Source: Verrucomicrobia bacterium UBA1629
GTDB lineage: Bacteria; Verrucomicrobiota; Kiritimatiellia; RFP12; UBA1067
Length of the DNA stretch: 8,109 bases
Assembly: GCA_002321305.1 (NCBI GenBank)
Contig: DCMF01000107.1
Coordinates: forward strand, 1-8,109
Direction: 5' to 3'
Below are positions 6,118 through 8,109 of this stretch, piece by piece (position 1 is the stretch's first letter; every line of letters begins with the position of its first letter). The position numbers were made by a program, and so were the translations under genes. The notes beneath the pieces were generated by a model. It was not told where the DNA came from. It did no database searches and saw nothing but the letters and a program-made list of their open reading frames with translations.

Positions 6118-6299
6118 GTGGGAGAAGAGCGGACGAAAATCACGTGCGGAAAATCCAGAAGGCCCTGAAGCGAGAACTCACTCTGGTAGGGCGGGCGGAT
6201 GTCAAGCCTCCCGCCGTAGCCGAACACGCCGTCGTCCCCCTCGTCGCGGTAGCCGTCCACCAGCTCGCGGCTCGTCACGTCATGCATCTCTATCTTCAT
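6114..6299 (-). pseudogene. truncated 5' end of a DUF262 (GmrSD/ParB-like) gene
   Basis: An ATG at 6297-6299 follows an AAAGGA ribosome binding site with about 8 bases of spacing. The first 42 codons (6174-6299) read as the N-terminus of DUF262-family proteins: VTSRELVDGYRDEGDDGVFG, then GYGGRLDIRPPYQSEF. The family pattern as I know it is 'VTVRELVxGYxDxxEEGVVGYGGKLDIRPPYQREF', followed by a YKDxQRDAVI helix. The homology stops at that point. Nineteen unrelated codons follow and a TGA ends it at 6114-6116. Intact DUF262 proteins run to several hundred residues and include restriction-like and antiphage GmrSD enzymes, so this 61-codon piece cannot be functional in that role. The stop codon overlaps the -35 box of the Rhs promoter. 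A deletion, or insertion of the Rhs block, that removed the rest of the gene is the simplest explanation. Confidence 0.75.
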
Positions 6300-6500
6300 C
6301 TTGTCTTTCCTTTGTCGGTTAGTCGTTGTCGCTTTTGCCTGGGGCTTGTTGCTGTCGCTTAACGCATGCGCCGAAGAAACGCGCAGCGTTTCGGAGGGAA
6401 GGTCGCAACGCGACAGTGAGCGAAGCGAACTGCCCGCAAGGGCCCGCGAGTTGGCGGAGTGGCGGAGACGCGGCGTTTTTTGACAGGATTGACAGGATTC
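6300..6500. other. gene-free stretch with repeat words only
   Basis: I find no supportable coding region here. Open frames on either strand are short and have the composition of GC-rich shadows. Visible content is a TGAGCGAAGCGAACTG segment near 6416, a tiny GCCC-GCAA-GGGC hairpin near 6432-6443 with no following T tract, the GGCGGAG words, and the T6/TGACAGGAT repeat. On the minus strand, AAAGGAAAGACAAG just above 6300 is the ribosome binding site of the DUF262 remnant. Confidence 0.5.
6481..6498. repeat. tandem nonamer TGACAGGAT x2 after a T6 run
   Basis: Two perfect adjacent copies of TGACAGGAT lie at 6481-6489 and 6490-6498, preceded by TTTTTT at 6476-6481. On the minus strand the same bases read as AATCCTGTC units. 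Just to the left is a GGCGGAGTGGCGGAGACG stretch (about 6454-6471), similar to the GGAGG-type words inserted in the main Rhs gene. These look like members of dispersed nonamer repeats. A copy-number count in the genome would confirm it. Confidence 0.7.
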
Positions 6501-6547
6501 AAGCGGTCGTGGAGGTTGTTCGCGTCGCCGGTGTTCGCCGCGATCAC
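6501..6547 (-). pseudogene. short remnant resembling the beta-helix active-region block
   Basis: The 36 bases at 6501-6536 match 7317-7352 inside the beta-helix gene at 33 of 36 positions by eye. The minus-strand translation reads ANTGDANNLHDRL, against NNDDANNFHDRF in the gene. The matching frame is the same one the upstream gene uses, but lies beyond its TAG. It runs directly into the TGACAGGAT repeat, where the similarity stops. It could be the leftover of a tandem paralogue of the beta-helix gene. A match this short could also arise from shared codon use, so I hold it loosely. Confidence 0.45.
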
Positions 6548-6562
6548 GACGAACGCCTTCCG

Positions 6563-8109
6563 CTACTGCGCGTCCGCCCCGGCGACGGGCGTACGCGTCA
6601 CGCCCTCGACCGTCACGTTCTCCGCCCCGTCCGCAAGGATGGCGCCCGCCTTCGGCCAGCGGGCGGCGTCCACGCCGGCAAGGTCGATCCGCGAATTGCG
6701 GAAGATCACGTCCCGCCCCGTCCGCAGGTCAAGGACCGGCCCGCGCGGACGGACGAACGTGCAGTCCTCGATGAGCAGGCCCCCGCCCACGAACCCCTTG
6801 TCGGGCGGCGGCACTTCCCATCCGGCGGGCGTGACGCAGACCGTCGAGATGACGGGCGAGTCGGGAACCATCGAGATCGGGTCCTCGAAGCGGCAGCCCC
6901 GGATGACGATGTTCGTCGCGCCCAGCCCCTCGCACCAGAGGTTGGCCTGGTAGTCCGCGAGGATGCGGATCGGGCAGTTCCCGTTGCGGACGAACAGGCA
7001 GTCCTCGATCGTCACGTTCGACGAGTTGAAGAGGTTGCGGTAGCCCGAATCGACCATCTTGCACCCCTTGAAAAGGATGTTGTCCGTGCCGTACCCCCTG
7101 TCCCAGACCAGGAAGCAGGGACCCTTCTGCTCCGGCACCGGACGATCCAGGACGAGGATGTCGCCTTCGACTTTTGCGAGCGTGGCCGTGAACCCGATGG
7201 CGTCGAAGTTCGGCCGGCGCAGTTCGATCGGCGTGCCGGGTGCGGCCCGGAAATACGCCGCGCCCCGCCGGTTGACGATCTGTAGCCGCCGTTCGCCGCA
7301 CTTGACCGCGATCGTGAAGCGGTCGTGGAAGTTGTTCGCGTCGTCGTTGTTCAGCCGCCATTCGCAGTCGATGTAGCGGGCGCGTCCCTTGGAGCGCGCG
7401 ACATGGTGCCCGTCCGACGAGGACGTCATCGGCCGCGAGCGGTAGGCGACGTCCGGATAGGCCCGCGCGAACTCCTCCGCCGCCGGCGGCACGACGCGGA
7501 AGCGCTCGACCTGCCAGTATTCCTGCGGGCCGTCGATCACGAGGGCCATGCCGAACGCGCTCCAGACCGTCACGTCCGAGACCGTCAGGTGGCGATTGGC
7601 CAGCAGGTTGAGGCCGTTCTTTCCGTAGTAGCAGTGCAGCCCCCGGTAAAGCTCGCCGACGGCCACCTTCTCGACGCCGCGCAGGTTGCCGGCGGGATTC
7701 GGACGGAAGTAGCCGGTCGCCGGGTTCTGGTTCCGTCCCGGCATCGGGATGCCCGGCCACACGCGCAGCCGGTTCGGCGCCGTCCAGGCGTTCTTCGCGC
7801 CGAAATGCCCTTCCGTCTGGCCGAAGGAGAAATGCGGGCCGGGGCAGAAGCCCGCGCGGTCGGGCGTCATCTTCGTGAGCTTCTGCAGCGGCACGGGCAC
7901 CGGGTACTTCGGATGACGCGTCCAGTCCGGCAGCTCGAACTCGATGTAGCTCTCTTCGGGGCGTTCGCGGTCGATGTGGCGCGCCCGGACGACCATGAAG
8001 TCCGCGAGCGGGTCCGTCTCCCAGTCCCAGTCCATCGTCAGGTTCCGCACGGCCGTGCGCAGGCAGCCCTTGACGAGGACGTTCCCCTTCTCCAGCAGGA
8101 CTTCGCTCT
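6563..8109 (-). CDS. right-handed parallel beta-helix protein, GH110-like, 5' end outside window
   Basis: The reading frame is open from the window edge to a TAG at 6563-6565. A GTG at 8050 is not the real start, because about 20 in-frame codons precede it without a stop (including LLEKGNVLVKGCLRTAVRNL). Visible length is about 515 residues. The C-terminal half is a series of beta-helix turns, such as NILFKGC, NVTIEDCLF, NIVIRGCRFED and GLLIEDCTF. Numbering from the GTG, a segment DGHHVARSKG (about 213-222) precedes NNDDANNFHDRF (about 234-245). It is followed by NLFNSSNVTIEDC and an ANLWCEGLGATNIVIRG stretch. That order resembles GH110 alpha-galactosidase-type beta-helices, where a 'H.V.CKG...C.FEN..DDA.N.HG' block precedes an 'RG...S..V.IENN' block. 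The NFHD in place of N.HG suggests a divergent relative, so substrate and activity are unknown. Export is likely, but the signal peptide would lie outside the window. A polysaccharide lyase-like beta-helix is the alternative. Confidence 0.85.
   Translation of the reverse strand, partial: SEVLLEKGNVLVKGCLRTAVRNLTMDWDWETDPLADFMVVRARHIDRERPEESYIEFELPDWTRHPKYPVPVPLQKLTKMTPDRAGFCPGPHFSFGQTEGHFGAKNAWTAPNRLRVWPGIPMPGRNQNPATGYFRPNPAGNLRGVEKVAVGELYRGLHCYYGKNGLNLLANRHLTVSDVTVWSAFGMALVIDGPQEYWQVERFRVVPPAAEEFARAYPDVAYRSRPMTSSSDGHHVARSKGRARYIDCEWRLNNDDANNFHDRFTIAVKCGERRLQIVNRRGAAYFRAAPGTPIELRRPNFDAIGFTATLAKVEGDILVLDRPVPEQKGPCFLVWDRGYGTDNILFKGCKMVDSGYRNLFNSSNVTIEDCLFVRNGNCPIRILADYQANLWCEGLGATNIVIRGCRFEDPISMVPDSPVISTVCVTPAGWEVPPPDKGFVGGGLLIEDCTFVRPRGPVLDLRTGRDVIFRNSRIDLAGVDAARWPKAGAILADGAENVTVEGVTRTPVAGADAQ

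Noticed and set aside
6432..6443. GCCC-GCAA-GGGC hairpin as a terminator
   Set aside because: Only four pairs, with no T tract following on either strand.
6480..6498. TTGACA on the plus strand as a -35 box
   Set aside because: It comes from the TGACAGGAT repeat, has no convincing -10, and points into the antisense of the beta-helix gene.
6326..7285. 319-codon open frame on the plus strand
   Set aside because: Antisense shadow of the beta-helix gene with an Arg/Asp/Pro-rich composition and no domain signature.
6729..7760. 343-codon minus-strand frame inside the beta-helix gene
   Set aside because: Arg/Gly-rich shadow. The beta-helix frame shows regular repeat turns.
1..8109. tRNA, rRNA or insertion-sequence genes
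   Set aside because: I saw no cloverleaf-like arms, rRNA signature, transposase motif or terminal inverted repeats.

Overview
The window reads as a piece of a GC-rich chromosome from a Gram-negative-type bacterium with secreted YD/Rhs-repeat proteins, beta-helix carbohydrate-active-like proteins and many short genomic repeat 'words'. This combination resembles the Kiritimatiellota/Verrucomicrobia (PVC) group. That is a judgement from sequence style and was not tested by any search. Every gene I support is on the minus strand, so transcription runs from high to low coordinates.

Layout in transcription order. (1) 8109-6563: a right-handed beta-helix protein, cut by the window edge at its N-terminus, with features like family GH110. 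(2) 6562-6005: about 560 bases without an intact gene. It holds a short remnant resembling part of the beta-helix gene, a tandem TGACAGGAT repeat, a truncated but still ribosome-binding-site-equipped 5' end of a DUF262-type gene, a good sigma70-like promoter, and a leader hairpin. (3) 6004-1976: a large secreted Rhs/YD-repeat protein of 1342 residues, with a signal peptide, about 25 YD units, a core-closing motif carrying two aspartates 23 residues apart, and a 153-residue AT-richer C-terminal tip. (4) 1973-996: a cysteine-rich exported protein whose start codon lies two bases after the Rhs stop codon. It is the positional candidate for an immunity partner. (5) 974-84: an orphan copy of the Rhs core 3' end. 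It starts inside a YD repeat but has its own near-perfect Shine-Dalgarno sequence, carries a different tip, and appears frameshifted at a T6 run.

Genes 3-5 look like one operon: a polymorphic Rhs effector, its putative protector, and a spare tip cassette. The spare cassette shares about 800 bp of direct repeat with the main gene, so recombination could swap tips.

Most striking: the orphan has Asn where the main gene has the first of the two closing aspartates. Both Rhs copies also carry in-frame insertions built from roughly 9-bp repeat words that look like genome-wide intergenic repeats. A 9-bp period preserves the reading frame, so these repeats may spread through coding sequence without breaking it.
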